64,000 bases of DNA from an uncultured Rickettsiales bacterium (GCA_900546225.1 URBZ01000001.1:1-64000), one strand, 5' to 3'; positions 17,737 through 25,407 are shown, counted from the first letter of the stretch. Numbers and translations: made by a program. Notes: generated from the sequence alone by a model not told the origin.

Positions 17737-17765
17737 ACACCATACGATTTGTATGGTGTTTTATT
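17737..17765 (+). terminator. rpsI terminator
   Basis: The hairpin ACACCATAC-GATTT-GTATGGTGT is followed by TTTATTTT. Confidence 0.88.
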
Positions 17766-17779
17766 TTCACCCTAAATAC

Positions 17780-17808
17780 TTGACATTTATTTGTTTTGTA
17801 CTATATAT
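17780..17808 (+). promoter_or_regulatory. Promoter of the 17845 gene
   Basis: A perfect TTGACA (17780-17785) lies 17 bp from ATATAT (17803-17808), with TATATA one base on. It is about 36 bp upstream of the ATG. Confidence 0.6.
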
Positions 17809-17844
17809 ACCTGTGTCAGGGGCATAAATCCAAAGGAGTCACGA

Positions 17845-18369
17845 ATGAACAATACAGAAACTGCAACTATGTTATCTAAAGATAAAGAATTAGACCAAGA
17901 ATTGGCCAAAATCCCACTTAAAACGACTGGGGCTTGGTTGGATGCGGAATTGAAAAACATTCCACACACAAAAAACGAACAAAAAAGCATTGCACGTCGT
18001 ACCGCATTGGGTTTTGCGGCTGGTTTGGCGGCGATGCCTGCACTTATATTGGGCACACATATTCAGCAGGCCCCGCGTGGCACAACACAGTCCGCCGACT
18101 ATTCATTAAAAAACCGTTTTGCAACCGCATACGTTGCGGACACACCGAATAGCCAACAAACATGGACAGAGGTTCATACCATAACAGATGAATACGGCAC
18201 GCATTATTACACAACAAAGCATGGCTATACACCAGCAGATGGTTCAACATATGTTTTAATGGGGGTGTTCGCGTTGTTGGGTGCAGGGTTCGGTTCTGTA
18301 CACGCTACAGAAGCAGTTGCACAAAAACGCAAACGTTTGTTTGCACAAAAGCAACAGCAAACACGCTAG
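17845..18369 (+). CDS. Small two-helix membrane protein, unknown function
   Basis: I do not recognise this 174-aa protein. The ATG at 17845 follows AAAGGAGTC; an in-frame upstream ATG has no such site. Residues 1-48 are charged and probably cytoplasmic. There is one hydrophobic segment at ~53-68 (ALGFAAGLAAMPALILG) and another at ~137-152 (YVLMGVFALLGAGFGSV), with a ~65-residue Thr/Tyr-rich loop between and a basic tail (KRKRLFAQKQQQTR). It has its own promoter and terminator, so it is a single-gene unit between rpsI and tig. Confidence 0.75.
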   Translation: MNNTETATMLSKDKELDQELAKIPLKTTGAWLDAELKNIPHTKNEQKSIARRTALGFAAGLAAMPALILGTHIQQAPRGTTQSADYSLKNRFATAYVADTPNSQQTWTEVHTITDEYGTHYYTTKHGYTPADGSTYVLMGVFALLGAGFGSVHATEAVAQKRKRLFAQKQQQTR

Positions 18370-18375
18370 CAAACA

Positions 18376-18402
18376 AAAATCCCGCAAAATGCGGGATTTT
18401 TT
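18376..18402 (+). terminator. Terminator after the 17845 gene
   Basis: AAAATCCCGC-AAAAT-GCGGGATTTTTT is a strong intrinsic terminator. Confidence 0.92.
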
Positions 18403-18406
18403 ATTA

Positions 18407-18434
18407 TTGCGTTTATAAAAAAGTTGTGTATAAT
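18407..18434 (+). promoter_or_regulatory. tig promoter
   Basis: TTGCGT (18407-18412) and a perfect TATAAT (18429-18434) are 16 bp apart, with the tig ATG 28 bp further on. Confidence 0.6.
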
Positions 18435-18461
18435 CACACCGCAATTACCTAGGGGAAAAGC

Positions 18462-19769
18462 ATGTTTACAAAAGAAAAAATCAAAGATTTACATTATTCC
18501 GTAAACGGAACAATTTCTGCTGCCGATGTTCAGGCCGCAGCCGATGAAATTCTGACAGAATATGGCAAAACCGCAAAAATGGCTGGCTTCCGTCCAGGGC
18601 ACATTCCTTTGTCCGTCCTGCGTCAGAAATTCAATGCATCTGCCACATCCGAAGCGGTAGATAAATTGATGAACAAAGACCTGAATGATTACGTCGCAGA
18701 CAAGAAAATCCGTCTGGCCGGCGCACCAAAGGCCGATTTGGCGGGTTGGGAATTTGGCAAAGACGTTGAATATTCCTTGGAATTTGACATTCTGCCAACA
18801 TTGCCAGAAATTGATTTGGAAAAATACACAGTGACCAAGAAAACAACCACACTGAACGAAGCAGAGGTTGACAAAGCCATTGAAAACCTGCGTCGCAGCC
18901 GCAGCACCGCTGAAAAACAGGACGAAAAATACCAGGCAGCCGATGGCGACACAGCCGTAATTGACTTCAAGGGGTTCATTGGTGACGAAGCATTCGAAGG
19001 CGGGGCCGCCGAAAAGCATCACCTGATTTTGGGTTCTGGCGCATTTATCCCAGGGTTCGAAGATCAGATTATCGGCCACAAATCCGGTGACGAATTTGAC
19101 GTCAATGTTAAATTCCCAAAAGATTACCATGCTGAAAACTTGGCCGGCAAAGACGCACGTTTTGCGGTCAAGGTTCACGAAGTTCGCAAGCACATCTTGC
19201 CAGAATTGAACGACGAATTGGCACAGGCCGTTGGTCAGGAATCAGTTGCAAAATTGCGTGAACACATCGCAAAAATCTATAATGACCAATATGCCGAGGC
19301 CGCACAACGCGACATGCGCAACGAATTGTTGGACATCTTGGCGAACAATGTCAAATTGGAATTGCCAGAAATCTTGGTTGACCAAGAATTGAACATGGCG
19401 AAATCCGAACACGATCGCGAACACGCGCATTGCGACGACAAATGCAAGTCCGACGATCACAAATGGGACGAAAAGAAAGAACGCAAGGAAGCCGAACGCC
19501 GCGTTAAACTGGGCTTGATTTTGGCAGAATGGGGCACTCAGAACAAAGTCGAGGTTACCCGTGACGACTTGCAACAAGCTGTATGGGCCGAAGCGTCCCG
19601 CTATCCAGATCCAAAGCAAGTTTTTGAATTTTATAACAAGAACCAGAACGCTTTGGCAATGTTGCGCGGTATGATTTTCGAACGCAAGGCATTGGACGCC
19701 ATGCTGACACACGTGAAACAGAAAGAAAAGGCCGTAAAGCCCGAAGAACTGTTCCAAGCAGCAAAATAA
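18462..19769 (+). CDS. tig: Trigger factor, ribosome-associated chaperone
   Basis: Trigger factor binds the ribosome exit site and folds nascent chains. The 435-aa protein shows the ribosome-binding loop region (GFRPGHIPLSVLRQKF, about residues 42-57, close to the G-F-R-x-G-x-x-P signature). A PPIase/FKBP domain follows (GDTAVIDFKGFIGDEAFEGG ... GFEDQIIGHKSGDEF), then an alpha-helical C-terminal chaperone domain. A histidine/acid/cysteine-rich insert (HDREHAHCDDKCKSDDHKWD) near residues 312-331 could bind metal; it is not part of the usual family and is worth noting. The ribosome-binding site is AGGGGA. In many genomes clpP and clpX follow tig; here they do not. Confidence 0.97.
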   Translation: MFTKEKIKDLHYSVNGTISAADVQAAADEILTEYGKTAKMAGFRPGHIPLSVLRQKFNASATSEAVDKLMNKDLNDYVADKKIRLAGAPKADLAGWEFGKDVEYSLEFDILPTLPEIDLEKYTVTKKTTTLNEAEVDKAIENLRRSRSTAEKQDEKYQAADGDTAVIDFKGFIGDEAFEGGAAEKHHLILGSGAFIPGFEDQIIGHKSGDEFDVNVKFPKDYHAENLAGKDARFAVKVHEVRKHILPELNDELAQAVGQESVAKLREHIAKIYNDQYAEAAQRDMRNELLDILANNVKLELPEILVDQELNMAKSEHDREHAHCDDKCKSDDHKWDEKKERKEAERRVKLGLILAEWGTQNKVEVTRDDLQQAVWAEASRYPDPKQVFEFYNKNQNALAMLRGMIFERKALDAMLTHVKQKEKAVKPEELFQAAK

Positions 19770-19798
19770 TAAAAACGCCCCATCGGGGCGTTTTTTTA
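19770..19798 (+). terminator. tig terminator
   Basis: AAAAACGCCCC-AT-CGGGGCGTTTTTTT follows the stop codon directly. Confidence 0.92.
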
Positions 19799-19800
19799 TC

Positions 19801-19842
19801 CCCCTCCCGCGGAGGGGTGTCCGCATCCGCGGACGGGGAGGG
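19801..19842 (+). repeat. Solo copy of the DUF559-associated palindromic repeat
   Basis: CCCCTCCCGCGGAGGGG is followed by TGTCCGCATCCGCGGAC and GGGGAGGG. This is the same layout as the cassette ends at 8458-8905 but with no gene beside it. It lies 2 bp after the tig terminator T-run. Confidence 0.85.
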
Positions 19843-19867
19843 TACAAGTCAACGATATAAAACCTTG

Positions 19868-19897
19868 GTCATTGCGAGTATAACGAAGCAATCCAGT
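19868..19897 (+). repeat. CATTGCGAG...CAATCCAG interspersed repeat copy
   Basis: GTCATTGCGAGTATAACGAAGCAATCCAGT is one half-type copy of the family dense at 6969-7635, here between tig and rpsA. Confidence 0.75.
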
Positions 19898-19929
19898 TGA
19901 TAATGTCGCGCAGCGCAGACGGAATTTCC

Positions 19930-19958
19930 TTGCATTTTCAAAAAAAATCCCGTATAAT
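19930..19958 (+). promoter_or_regulatory. rpsA promoter
   Basis: TTGCAT (19930-19935), 17 bp, TATAAT (19953-19958). It gives an mRNA leader of about 93 nt before the ATG at 20058. Confidence 0.7.
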
Positions 19959-20057
19959 CCGTCTGGTTTTGCGGGTGGGCGCATTACCAATCCGACTAAC
20001 CCCACAAGTCCTTTGCTTTATTTTTGCAAATGGCAAACTTTGTATGAAATTTCTCTT

Positions 20058-21746
20058 ATGAAAGATTTATCCAAAGATTTATTCAACCCAATATCCGGCG
20101 AAGATTTCGTCCAGATGTTCGACAAGGACTATGGCACACAGGAAACTTTGCAGGGTTATGCAACCAAGGGTACTGTCAAAGACATTCGCGGCGATTTCGC
20201 GATGGTTGACGTTGGTCTGAAATCCGAAGGCCGCGTTCCATTGAAAGAATTTGGCGCATCTGTCCCATCTGTTGGCGACATTATTGATGTCTTTGTTGAA
20301 CGCTATGAATCCCGCGAAGGGACAGCAGTTCTGTCATACACCAAAGCCCGCGCTGAAAAAGCATGGAAAGATTTGGAAAAGACAGTTGCCGAAGGCGTTG
20401 ACCCAGAAGGTACAATTATCGACGTTGTCCGCGGTGGTTACACTGTTGACTTGGGTGGTGTATTTGCATTTATGCCATCGTCCCAGGTTGATCACAAACC
20501 AGTTCGCGATGCAAAATCGTTGATTGGTCTGAAAGACAAATTCCGCGTTTTGAAGATGGACGCATTGCGCACAAACGCAATCGTATCACGTCGCGCAATT
20601 CAGTCCGATTCTATCGCGGCTGCACAACGCGAAGCGATGAAGAACATCACACTGGGTGCTGTTATCGAAGGCACAGTCAAGAACATCACAGATTACGGTG
20701 TGTTCGTTGATTTGGGTGGTGTTGATGGTTTGCTGCACGTTACCGACCTGTCTTGGAAACGTGTAAATCACCCACGCGAATTGGTTCACGTTGGTGAAAA
20801 AATCAAGGTCAAGGTTATCCAGTTCGATCCAGAATCCCACCGTATTTCGTTGGGTGCAAAACAGTTGGAAGCCGACCCATGGGATACAGCGTCCCGCGCA
20901 TTCAATGTTGGCGACACAGTATCGGGCAAGGTTTCATCTATCACCGATTACGGCGCATTCATTGATTTGGGTAACAATATCGAAGGTCTGGTTCACATGT
21001 CTGAACTGTCTTGGACAAACAAGAACATCCACCCAAGCAAAGTTTTGCAAGTGGGTCAGGACGTCAACGTTGTTGTCTTGGGCATCGATCAGGAAAAACG
21101 CCGCATTTCGTTGGGCTACAAACAACTGCAACCAAATCCATGGAAACAGTTTGCAGAAACCCACAACGTTGGCGATGTTGTAACTGGCCCAATCAAGAAC
21201 ACCACAGAATTTGGTCTGTTTGTTCAGTTGACCCCAGAATTGGACGGTATGGTTCACATTTCCGACCTGTCTTGGAACAAACTGGACGAAGAAGAACTGA
21301 AAAAGTTTGTTCGTGGCCAAGAAGTAACAGCGAAGATTTTGGACATCAATCCAGAAAAAGAACGCGTTACACTGGGCATCAAACAGTTGACCGAAAGTGC
21401 CGACAACGCACACGTTGCCATCAAGAAAGGCGCAGTTGTGTCCGGTACTGTTTCTGAAATCACACCAGACGAATTGATTTTGGCATTGCCAAACGAAATC
21501 CGCGGTGTTATTCGTCGCACAGACCTGTCACGCGAAAAAGCGGAACAGGACACCAGCAAATTCAAAGTGGGCGACACAGTCGAAGCATCTGTTGTTTCCG
21601 TTGAAGACAACACTGTTAAACTGTCCATCCGCGCATTGCAGGTGACACTGGAAAAACAGGCCGTCAAAGAATACGCTAATCAGGCCGACAGCGGCTCTGT
21701 ATTGGGCGACATCTTGGGTGCTGCGATTGAAAACAGCAAAAAATAA
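20058..21746 (+). CDS. rpsA: 30S ribosomal protein bS1
   Basis: S1 captures mRNA and helps initiation on structured or SD-poor leaders. The 562-aa protein contains six tandem S1/OB-fold repeats (for example GTVKNITDYGVFVDLGGVDGLLH, GAFIDLGNNIEGLVHMSELSW, GLFVQLTPELDGMVHISDLSW). Length matches E. coli S1 (557). I chose the ATG at 20058 (MKDLSKDLF) rather than an in-frame ATG 45 bp upstream because the family starts near there. No Shine-Dalgarno sequence precedes it, as is common for rpsA, which is autoregulated through its ~90-nt leader in other proteobacteria. Confidence 0.98.
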   Translation: MKDLSKDLFNPISGEDFVQMFDKDYGTQETLQGYATKGTVKDIRGDFAMVDVGLKSEGRVPLKEFGASVPSVGDIIDVFVERYESREGTAVLSYTKARAEKAWKDLEKTVAEGVDPEGTIIDVVRGGYTVDLGGVFAFMPSSQVDHKPVRDAKSLIGLKDKFRVLKMDALRTNAIVSRRAIQSDSIAAAQREAMKNITLGAVIEGTVKNITDYGVFVDLGGVDGLLHVTDLSWKRVNHPRELVHVGEKIKVKVIQFDPESHRISLGAKQLEADPWDTASRAFNVGDTVSGKVSSITDYGAFIDLGNNIEGLVHMSELSWTNKNIHPSKVLQVGQDVNVVVLGIDQEKRRISLGYKQLQPNPWKQFAETHNVGDVVTGPIKNTTEFGLFVQLTPELDGMVHISDLSWNKLDEEELKKFVRGQEVTAKILDINPEKERVTLGIKQLTESADNAHVAIKKGAVVSGTVSEITPDELILALPNEIRGVIRRTDLSREKAEQDTSKFKVGDTVEASVVSVEDNTVKLSIRALQVTLEKQAVKEYANQADSGSVLGDILGAAIENSKK

Positions 21747-21768
21747 TTTACGTTTGTAAATTATACCT

Positions 21769-21803
21769 AAAATCCCCGACGCCCTTGTCGGGGATTTATT
21801 TTT
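21769..21803 (+). terminator. rpsA terminator
   Basis: AAATCCCCGAC-GCCCTT-GTCGGGGATTTATTTTT. The adk -35 box lies within its 3' arm. Confidence 0.88.
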
Positions 21804-21813
21804 ATGTTATAAT
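21785..21813 (+). promoter_or_regulatory. adk promoter, giving a nearly leaderless mRNA
   Basis: TTGTCG (21785-21790), 17 bp, TATAAT (21808-21813). Only 9 nt separate the -10 box from the adk ATG, and there is no Shine-Dalgarno sequence. Confidence 0.65.
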
Positions 21814-21822
21814 CCATATGCT

Positions 21823-22386
21823 ATGAAAACAGACAAAAACGAATTATTGGTTTTAATGGGTGCACCTGGTGCGGGCAAGGGGACGTTTGCGCGTCTGCTG
21901 CGCCAGCGTTGCGAATTTAACTATATCGAAACCGGCGCAATTCTGCGTGAAATGCCGGCGGATTCGGAAATAGGGCGTTTGATTGCACGGGGCGATTTTG
22001 TACCCGACAAATACTTGTTCGATTTGATGCAATCAAAAATCACCCCCGACCGCGATGTGTTACTGGATGGATTTCCGCGCACATTGGCACAGGCCCAGTG
22101 GCTGGTCGACACATACGCTGACAAATTCAATGTTCACGTAATGTATTTGAACGTGCCATGCGACATTATTCTGGAACGTCTGCGCCGCCGCCTAAACGCG
22201 GGCAGTGCACGCGCCGACGACAACGATGCCGCGGTTGTTCAACACCGCTTGGACAAGTTCAACGAAACAACAATGCCGGCGATTGATTGGTTACGCACGG
22301 CGGGCGGAATCCATTTTTCTGACGTTGATGTCAGTGCCGACGCCGCCGAGGATAACTTTGTGAACATATTGGCCGCATTGGATTAA
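21823..22386 (+). CDS. adk: Adenylate kinase (short-lid type)
   Basis: Adenylate kinase interconverts ATP + AMP and 2 ADP. The 187-aa protein has the P-loop GAPGAGKGTFARLL (~residues 13-26), the AMP-site segment with YIETGAILRE, and DGFPRTLAQAQWL (~residues 86-98) with the Arg that contacts AMP. A short lid region replaces the ~30-residue lid of E. coli Adk, as in many alphaproteobacteria, so it has no zinc-finger lid. The mRNA appears leaderless. In many relatives adk sits in the ribosomal spc operon next to secY; here it is alone after rpsA. Confidence 0.95.
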   Translation: MKTDKNELLVLMGAPGAGKGTFARLLRQRCEFNYIETGAILREMPADSEIGRLIARGDFVPDKYLFDLMQSKITPDRDVLLDGFPRTLAQAQWLVDTYADKFNVHVMYLNVPCDIILERLRRRLNAGSARADDNDAAVVQHRLDKFNETTMPAIDWLRTAGGIHFSDVDVSADAAEDNFVNILAALD

Positions 22387-22415
22387 AAAAAAACGCCCAC
22401 ACGGGCGTTTTTTAA
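22385..22415. terminator. Bidirectional terminator between adk and corA
   Basis: AAAAAACGCCC-ACAC-GGGCGTTTTTT has T-runs on both strands and sits between convergent stop codons. Confidence 0.9.
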
Positions 22416-22416
22416 T

Positions 22417-23301
22417 TTACACGACACGACGTCGCATCAAATTAAACATCGCAAACCCCAACAGCAAAATCATTATTGCAATCAAGATTGTTGATGCGGT
22501 CTGTTCGTATTCCGCAAATGGCAATTTCATATTCATGCCATAGAATCCCACCACAACCGTTGGCACGGCCAAAATAATGCTCCACATGGTCAAACGATTG
22601 ACGTACATGTTCGAATCCATATTGATGACGCTTTCAAATGTTTCTTTGATGGATTTCAGCATCTTGCTGTACGACGTCACAACCTCGGTCGCCTGTGCCA
22701 ATTCAATGCGCGCGTCTTCTAACAAATCTTCGGCATCTTCGGATTTAACAAATCCGCGCATTTTTTCCAGTTTGTCCAGCACCGCCACATTACCCTTGAT
22801 GCCCGCCATGTACAAGGTATAACTGTTTTCAACCTCTAACAACGCCAACAGGTTGCGACGACGCACGCGTTCCAGCAACGCCTGCTTGGATTCCAAAACA
22901 CGCTTGTTTAATTCTTTCAAGAAACGCAGATACGATTCCGCAATGTAATAAATAATATTCAGAATAAATTCTTCACGCGTTGTCTTTTCGTCTTTCTTGA
23001 TTTTGTCCAGCAAATCGCACCGCTTGCGACATACGGTAATCACGCGCGACGTGGAATAAATAATCGACAACGGTTCGGTATGCCACAACGTGTCCGTTTC
23101 GCGATTGATAATGGGGAAACGAACAATTATAACCTTATAGTCATCTTCGACCTCAATACGCGGCTGTTCATCGGGATCTAAAATGTCCGATATAGTATCT
23201 TCGTCAATCTTGTATTCTGTTTGCAGTTTTTCAAAATCTTCGTGATCAGGGTTTCCAACGTTCACCCAAGAGAATGATTTTAACTTTTCCGTAACAAACA
23301 T
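22417..23301 (-). CDS. corA: CorA-family magnesium/divalent cation channel
   Basis: CorA is a homopentameric inner-membrane channel for Mg2+. The 294-aa protein has a cytoplasmic alpha/beta N-domain (residues 1-210), a long stalk helix, and two C-terminal TM helices. The pore signature FYGMNMKLPF (GMN motif) lies at the end of TM1 near residue 250. The C-terminus is basic (MRRRVV). I preferred the second of two close ATGs (23301) because AAAGGGG lies 7 nt upstream of it; the other is at 23307. Transport specificity (Mg2+, Co2+ or Ni2+) cannot be told from sequence. Confidence 0.93.
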   Translation of the reverse strand: MFVTEKLKSFSWVNVGNPDHEDFEKLQTEYKIDEDTISDILDPDEQPRIEVEDDYKVIIVRFPIINRETDTLWHTEPLSIIYSTSRVITVCRKRCDLLDKIKKDEKTTREEFILNIIYYIAESYLRFLKELNKRVLESKQALLERVRRRNLLALLEVENSYTLYMAGIKGNVAVLDKLEKMRGFVKSEDAEDLLEDARIELAQATEVVTSYSKMLKSIKETFESVINMDSNMYVNRLTMWSIILAVPTVVVGFYGMNMKLPFAEYEQTASTILIAIMILLLGFAMFNLMRRRVV

Positions 23302-23416
23302 AGCCATTCCCCTTTGTACTGCTGTAATTTTTAATGCTGGTATTCTAGCCCACGATTTACAAAAAATCAATCAAATCTGGGAATTCATACCAATATTTTT
23401 TCATGTAAATTGCGAC

Positions 23417-23422
23417 TATAAT
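23417..23422 (+). promoter_or_regulatory. Candidate -10 box of a leaderless small gene
   Basis: A perfect TATAAT stands exactly 7 nt before the ATG at 23430. The -35 region (TATTTT at 17 bp) is poor. Confidence 0.4.
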
Positions 23423-23429
23423 ACGCAAC

Positions 23430-23528
23430 ATGAAATCACAGACCAATTCTTTTACAATCGCACAATACCTGTTGTTGGGACTGGGTATAATGCTGTGCGT
23501 GTGGTTTATATTTTTTGTAATAAAATAA
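23430..23528 (+). CDS. 32-aa single-helix membrane peptide (candidate)
   Basis: A short frame encodes a 32-residue peptide with a polar start (MKSQTNSFTIAQ), one strongly hydrophobic helix (residues ~13-31, with LLLGLGIMLCVWFIFFV) and a terminal Lys. It has no Shine-Dalgarno sequence, but a TATAAT lies 7 nt before the ATG, as for other apparently leaderless genes here. Its stop codon abuts the stop codon of the convergent 23529 gene without a spacer, which leaves no room for other features. It is too short to be sure of. Small membrane peptides of this size often modulate membrane complexes; no role is claimed. Confidence 0.4.
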   Translation: MKSQTNSFTIAQYLLLGLGIMLCVWFIFFVIK

Positions 23529-24128
23529 TTATGCTGCGCGTGCCATCTGACCACGACGCATCAGAATCATACGTCGTGTTTGCTCGTCCAATTCTGCCGC
23601 ATCTTGCGCGGCGCGCTGTGCCTCTGCTTCTTTCTCTTTTTCCTTGCGTTCAGAAATCTGTTTTATTTTCTTTGCGCCATATAACGCGCCCGCCGTACCA
23701 ATCGCCGCGCCCAATGCCGGCACAATCATATCTGGCAAAATGGTTGTCGCCGCATAAGATAAACTGCTGCCCACAACGCCCAACACGCCCAGCTTGGCAA
23801 TACCACGCTTGAATATACTGCGCTTTGCCGCGCCTTTGACAGCACCTTTTGCGGCTTGCTTTGCTGCCCCCCTGGCAACGCCACGCGCCGCACTGCGCCC
23901 ACCAATGGATTTTATGCCACGCCCAATCCAGTAAAACGGATCGGTGTAATCCAAAACCTTCCAAAACCAACCATCGGTTGCAGACGCCGCCGCACCCTTG
24001 GCGGCCTGTTTACCAATTTTTTTACCTGCGGATTTAGCCGCGCTTTTTGCCCCAGATTTTGCACTGGCCTTTGCGGCGGCCTTGGCCACGCCCTTGATTC
24101 CATATTTTGCAATTATTGACCAAACCAT
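23529..24128 (-). CDS. Ala/Lys-rich membrane protein of unknown function
   Basis: I do not recognise this 199-aa protein. The ATG at 24128 follows GGAGGAAT. The first ~60 residues are AK-repeats (KAAAKASAKSGAKSAAKSAG) like a histone-tail or nucleoid-binding segment. A short aromatic stretch (DGWFWKVLDYTDPFYWIGRG) follows, then a second Ala/Gly/Lys/Arg segment, one or two hydrophobic helices at ~123-160 (GVLGVVGSSLSYAATTIL, MIVPALGAAIGTAGALYG), and a charged coiled-coil-like tail rich in Glu/Lys/Arg. It is convergent with the small peptide gene and has no operon partner. Confidence 0.65.
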   Translation of the reverse strand: MVWSIIAKYGIKGVAKAAAKASAKSGAKSAAKSAGKKIGKQAAKGAAASATDGWFWKVLDYTDPFYWIGRGIKSIGGRSAARGVARGAAKQAAKGAVKGAAKRSIFKRGIAKLGVLGVVGSSLSYAATTILPDMIVPALGAAIGTAGALYGAKKIKQISERKEKEKEAEAQRAAQDAAELDEQTRRMILMRRGQMARAA

Positions 24129-24230
24129 TTGAAAATTCCTCCCCCGAAACATTGTGAATTATATCATAAATAAAAAACACATAAAAGGTATTGTTTTTCG
24201 CCACACAATGTTTTATATTACGGTGGTTGT

Positions 24231-24307
24231 CGGGGTGTAGCTCAGCCTGGTAGAGTACTTGCATGGGGTGCAAGGGGTCGCAGGTTCGATTCCTGTCACC
24301 CCGACCA
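24231..24307 (+). tRNA. tRNA-Pro (anticodon GGG)
   Basis: The acceptor stem CGGGGTG/CACCCCG has the C1-G72 pair and A73 typical of bacterial tRNA-Pro. It has a D arm TAGCTCAGCCTGGTAGAGTA, anticodon stem CTTGC/GCAAG around loop ATGGGGT (anticodon GGG), T arm GCAGGTTCGATTCCTGT, and an encoded CCA at 24305-24307. Confidence 0.96.
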
Positions 24308-24312
24308 AAAAT

Positions 24313-24342
24313 TTAACCGTCCGTTATGGGCGGTTTAATTTT
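24313..24342 (+). terminator. tRNA-Pro terminator
   Basis: AACCGTCC-GTTAT-GGGCGGTT is followed by TAATTTTT. Confidence 0.7.
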
Positions 24343-24473
24343 TGCGCGATTGGAATCGAACCTGCGAGAAGAGCAGGTTCGAACCGCAGGCACAAGGCAG
24401 ACGTCAGTATGCCGGTTCGCACCAGCGAATGTGCCAAGGTCGGCGTCAGCCAATCCTGTCACCCCGACCACAA

Positions 24474-24505
24474 TAAAAAAAAGCGGTTTCTAACCGCGTT
24501 TTTTA
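24474..24505 (+). terminator. Second terminator-like hairpin after the tRNA 3' repeat
   Basis: GCGGTT-TCT-AACCGC is flanked by A- and T-runs, right behind the first tRNA 3'-end copy. No gene is seen upstream of it other than the tRNA. Confidence 0.65.
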
Positions 24506-24777
24506 TTGTGCTTGTGGGGATGCACGCAATCGGCCTCTTATTGCGTCAGCAATATTTGGTTCGACAACGAGTACGTGAAAACAAGCACCGCGCAGTTTGA
24601 ACTAAAACGAGTGCCCCACAGCCACGGCGTATTTATACGGCGTGCGCGAGGAATTCCTGTCACCCCAATATCAATTCACCCCTTATGAATACATGCATAT
24701 TGTTGGTATGGCGCGCATGCGGTAAAATACATATTGTCCGGACAGTTCTTTCACACACAAACAAAAAAGGATGCAAT

Positions 24778-24885
24778 ATGTCAAAAACAGATAACAAGAA
24801 AGGCAAATGTAAACACTGTGGTCAAATCCACAACACCTGCGATTGCAAACGCCCCGCATGCGACAAAAAAACAAATGAAAAATAA
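24778..24885 (+). CDS. 35-aa cysteine-rich, zinc-ribbon-like peptide
   Basis: A small frame with a proper ribosome-binding site (AAAAAAGGATGCAAT before ATG) encodes a basic 35-residue peptide. It has five Cys and one His spaced C-x2-C-x3-H-x2-T-C-x-C-x4-C (CKHCGQIHNTCDCKRPAC). That is enough for one structural zinc site. It is followed by a strong terminator, so it is a discrete transcription unit between the tRNA-Pro region and acpS. I do not recognise the family. No secretion signal is present, so a cytoplasmic metal- or nucleic-acid-binding role is possible. Confidence 0.6.
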   Translation: MSKTDNKKGKCKHCGQIHNTCDCKRPACDKKTNEK

Positions 24886-24892
24886 CACCAAA

Positions 24893-24920
24893 ACCGCCAA
24901 ATTCTTGGCGGTTTTATTTG
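24893..24920 (+). terminator. Terminator after the 35-aa peptide gene
   Basis: AAAACCGCCAA-ATTC-TTGGCGGTTTTATTT. Confidence 0.9.
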
Positions 24921-25000
24921 ATGTAAATTTCTGCTTGCACGAATCGGAAAAAAGTTATTAGTATGCGGCATATCAACAAACCGTATATGGGGGTGTGTTC

Positions 25001-25378
25001 ATGATTGTAGGCATTGGAATTGACTTGGTGGACAGTGGTCGTTTCTTGGATTGGTCTGCGTTCAAGAAACAGCGTATTTTTACCAAGAAAGAATTGGAAT
25101 ATGCAGATACCGATAACGCAAATGCGGAAAAACATCTGGCAAATTTCTGGGCCGCGCGCGAGGCATGCTTAAAGGCACTGGGCACGGGATTTGGCGACGA
25201 CATTGCATTCTCGGACGTGTCGGTTGTCCACAATGATGCGGGCCGCCCTGAATTATTGATTGCCGGCGGGGCCAAGGCGGTATTAAAAGAACTGGCGGGT
25301 GGCGACGCAACGGTGCACCTGTCAATCACCGACCAAGATGATTATTCCGCCGCAATGGTTGTTATCGAAAAGAATTAA
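25001..25378 (+). CDS. acpS: Holo-[acyl-carrier-protein] synthase
   Basis: AcpS transfers 4'-phosphopantetheine from CoA to apo-ACP, activating fatty acid synthesis. The 125-aa protein starts with the family signature MIVGIGIDLVDSGRF, whose Asp binds Mg2+. It has the second motif FWAAREACLKALGTG, where W-A-x-x-E-A-x-x-K-A-L is diagnostic, and ends with the usual strand SAAMVVIE. The ATG at 25001 is preferred over a GTG two codons upstream, with GGGGGTG as the binding site. In many alphaproteobacteria acpS sits with pdxJ or lepB; here it is isolated. Confidence 0.96.
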   Translation: MIVGIGIDLVDSGRFLDWSAFKKQRIFTKKELEYADTDNANAEKHLANFWAAREACLKALGTGFGDDIAFSDVSVVHNDAGRPELLIAGGAKAVLKELAGGDATVHLSITDQDDYSAAMVVIEKN

Positions 25379-25405
25379 AAAAACGCCCCCACGGGCGTTT
25401 TTTAA
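25377..25405 (+). terminator. acpS terminator
   Basis: AAAAAACGCCC-CCAC-GGGCGTTTTTT follows the stop codon directly. Confidence 0.9.
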
Positions 25406-25407
25406 TT

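Larger units (their letters stand above)
24291..24666 (+). repeat. Copies of the tRNA-Pro 3' end downstream of the tRNA
   Basis: The last 17 nt of the tRNA, TCCTGTCACCCCGACCA (24291-24307), recur exactly at 24454-24470. A 14-nt part (ATTCCTGTCACCCC) recurs at 24653-24666. The T-arm 14-mer GCAGGTTCGATTCC (24280-24293) occurs inverted at 24352-24365. The ~360 bp between copies hold no convincing gene. This looks like the footprint of past tRNA-targeted integrations (att duplications). No integrase is present. Confidence 0.65.
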
